A stretch of DNA of 7,484 nucleotides from Psychrobacter sp. (lineage in GTDB: Bacteria > Pseudomonadota > Gammaproteobacteria > Pseudomonadales > Moraxellaceae): positions 1-7,484 of the forward strand of contig JARIEH010000043.1 of NCBI GenBank assembly GCA_029256865.1, in the 5' to 3' direction. Each line of letters begins with the position of its first letter. Position 1 is the first letter of the stretch. The notes under the pieces are model-generated. The model was not told where the DNA came from, ran no database searches, and saw only the letters and a program-made list of their open reading frames with translations. The position numbers and the translations under genes are program-made. Of this stretch, positions 7,013 through 7,484 are shown one piece after another.

Positions 7013-7056
7013 TGTATTCACTCTGACTTAACTTGCTGTAAACTTGAATGAATACA
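7013..7056 (+). promoter_or_regulatory. Inverted repeat with possible promoter upstream of the GTPase gene
   Basis: TGTATTCA at 7013-7020 is the perfect inverse of TGAATACA at 7049-7056, with 28 bp between. Between and partly overlapping the arms is a weak sigma-70-like pair: TTCACT (7017-7022), 16 bp, TAAACT (7039-7044). The geometry would suit an operator around a promoter, or a stem in a readthrough transcript. Both readings are speculative. The 8-bp arms may be chance in A/T-rich DNA. Confidence 0.3.
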
Positions 7057-7088
7057 TCAGCTATCAACATTTAAAATAAGATCCTAAC

Positions 7089-7484
7089 ATGAACCACGAC
7101 AATAATAATGCTAATACTCAGCCTAAAGGCCTTTTAGCAGACAAGGCTTATCCTCAGGATCCTGATGCATCGCAGCCTATTAATATCAATAAAGAGCAAG
7201 ATGTCGCCAATCATACTATTCAACATGATGAGCGTACTGCTACAGACAGTAACGTACCCCTGTCAAAAACCTCATCCGTATCGTCTGAGCACATTCCTAC
7301 CAACAAAACCACCATCGCAAGTGATGAGCCGCTAAAACTGGCGGTCGTTGGCCATACCAATACGGGTAAGACATCGATATTGCGCACCCTACTACGTGAT
7401 GTCTATTTTGGAGAAGTCAAAGACGAGGCGGCGACCACCCGCCATGTTGAACGGGCGCAGTTAACCGATAGCCACACTGGCGAA
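7089..7484 (+). CDS. DUF3482-family GTPase, N-terminal part (3' end outside window)
   Basis: The frame runs from the ATG at 7089 to the window edge without a stop: 132 residues. Residues 1-80 are hydrophilic and rich in Asn, Asp, Gln, Ser and Thr, with no predicted fold. From residue 81 the sequence becomes PLKLAVVGHTNTGKTSILRTL. GHTNTGKT at 88-95 is the Walker A/G1 P-loop, and EAATTRHVE at 113-121 contains the switch I/G2 threonines. VGHTNTGKTS followed by TTRHVE is the typical opening of GTPases carrying a DUF3482 C-terminal domain, which usually begin within a few residues of the P-loop. G3, G4 and the DUF3482 domain lie beyond the window. The linked DUF2868 gene at 4449 supports the assignment, since the two families are usual neighbours. 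The Shine-Dalgarno is weak (TAAGA near 7077). A start closer to the P-loop is not suggested by any in-frame ATG. Confidence 0.8.
   Translation, partial: MNHDNNNANTQPKGLLADKAYPQDPDASQPININKEQDVANHTIQHDERTATDSNVPLSKTSSVSSEHIPTNKTTIASDEPLKLAVVGHTNTGKTSILRTLLRDVYFGEVKDEAATTRHVERAQLTDSHTGE

Overview
The window reads as chromosomal DNA of a gammaproteobacterium of moderate G+C content, most likely Moraxellaceae and probably Psychrobacter. This rests on the overall protein character, the A/T-rich intergenic regions and the gene families present. It is a judgement from memory of those families, not a database result. I saw no rRNA, tRNA, CRISPR array, insertion sequence or phage gene.

Layout. At the left edge (2-253, +) is the last 83 codons of an ABC-exporter ATPase. 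It is followed by a small phasin-like protein (395-829, +) with its own promoter and a strong hairpin terminator. Next is an ElaA-type GNAT acetyltransferase (1002-1610, +) that carries an unusual C-terminal membrane helix. A full-length 2-methylcitrate dehydratase, prpD (1796-3298, +), comes next without the rest of the methylcitrate-cycle genes beside it. A 53-bp near-perfect palindrome (3335-3387) separates prpD from a convergent CsgA/C-factor-like short-chain dehydrogenase (3413-4174, -) and probably terminates both. The 274-bp divergent gap at 4175-4448 holds a possible promoter for the dehydrogenase. I see no convincing forward promoter in it.

The right half carries three co-directional genes without recognisable terminators between them: a DUF2868 membrane protein (4449-5813), a di-iron fatty acid hydroxylase/sterol desaturase resembling alkylglycerol monooxygenase (5984-6961), and the start of a DUF3482-type GTPase (7089 to the window edge). 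DUF2868 and DUF3482 genes are commonly neighbours and are thought to work together, though their role is unknown. Here a membrane lipid-modifying enzyme sits between them, which hints at a membrane-associated function.

The most interesting points are the hydroxylase placed inside the DUF2868/DUF3482 pair, its N-terminal EF-hand-like loop, the long disordered-looking N-terminus of the GTPase, the membrane-tailed acetyltransferase, and a phasin-like protein with no polyhydroxyalkanoate genes in view. Nothing here amounts to a clear new defence or mobile system.
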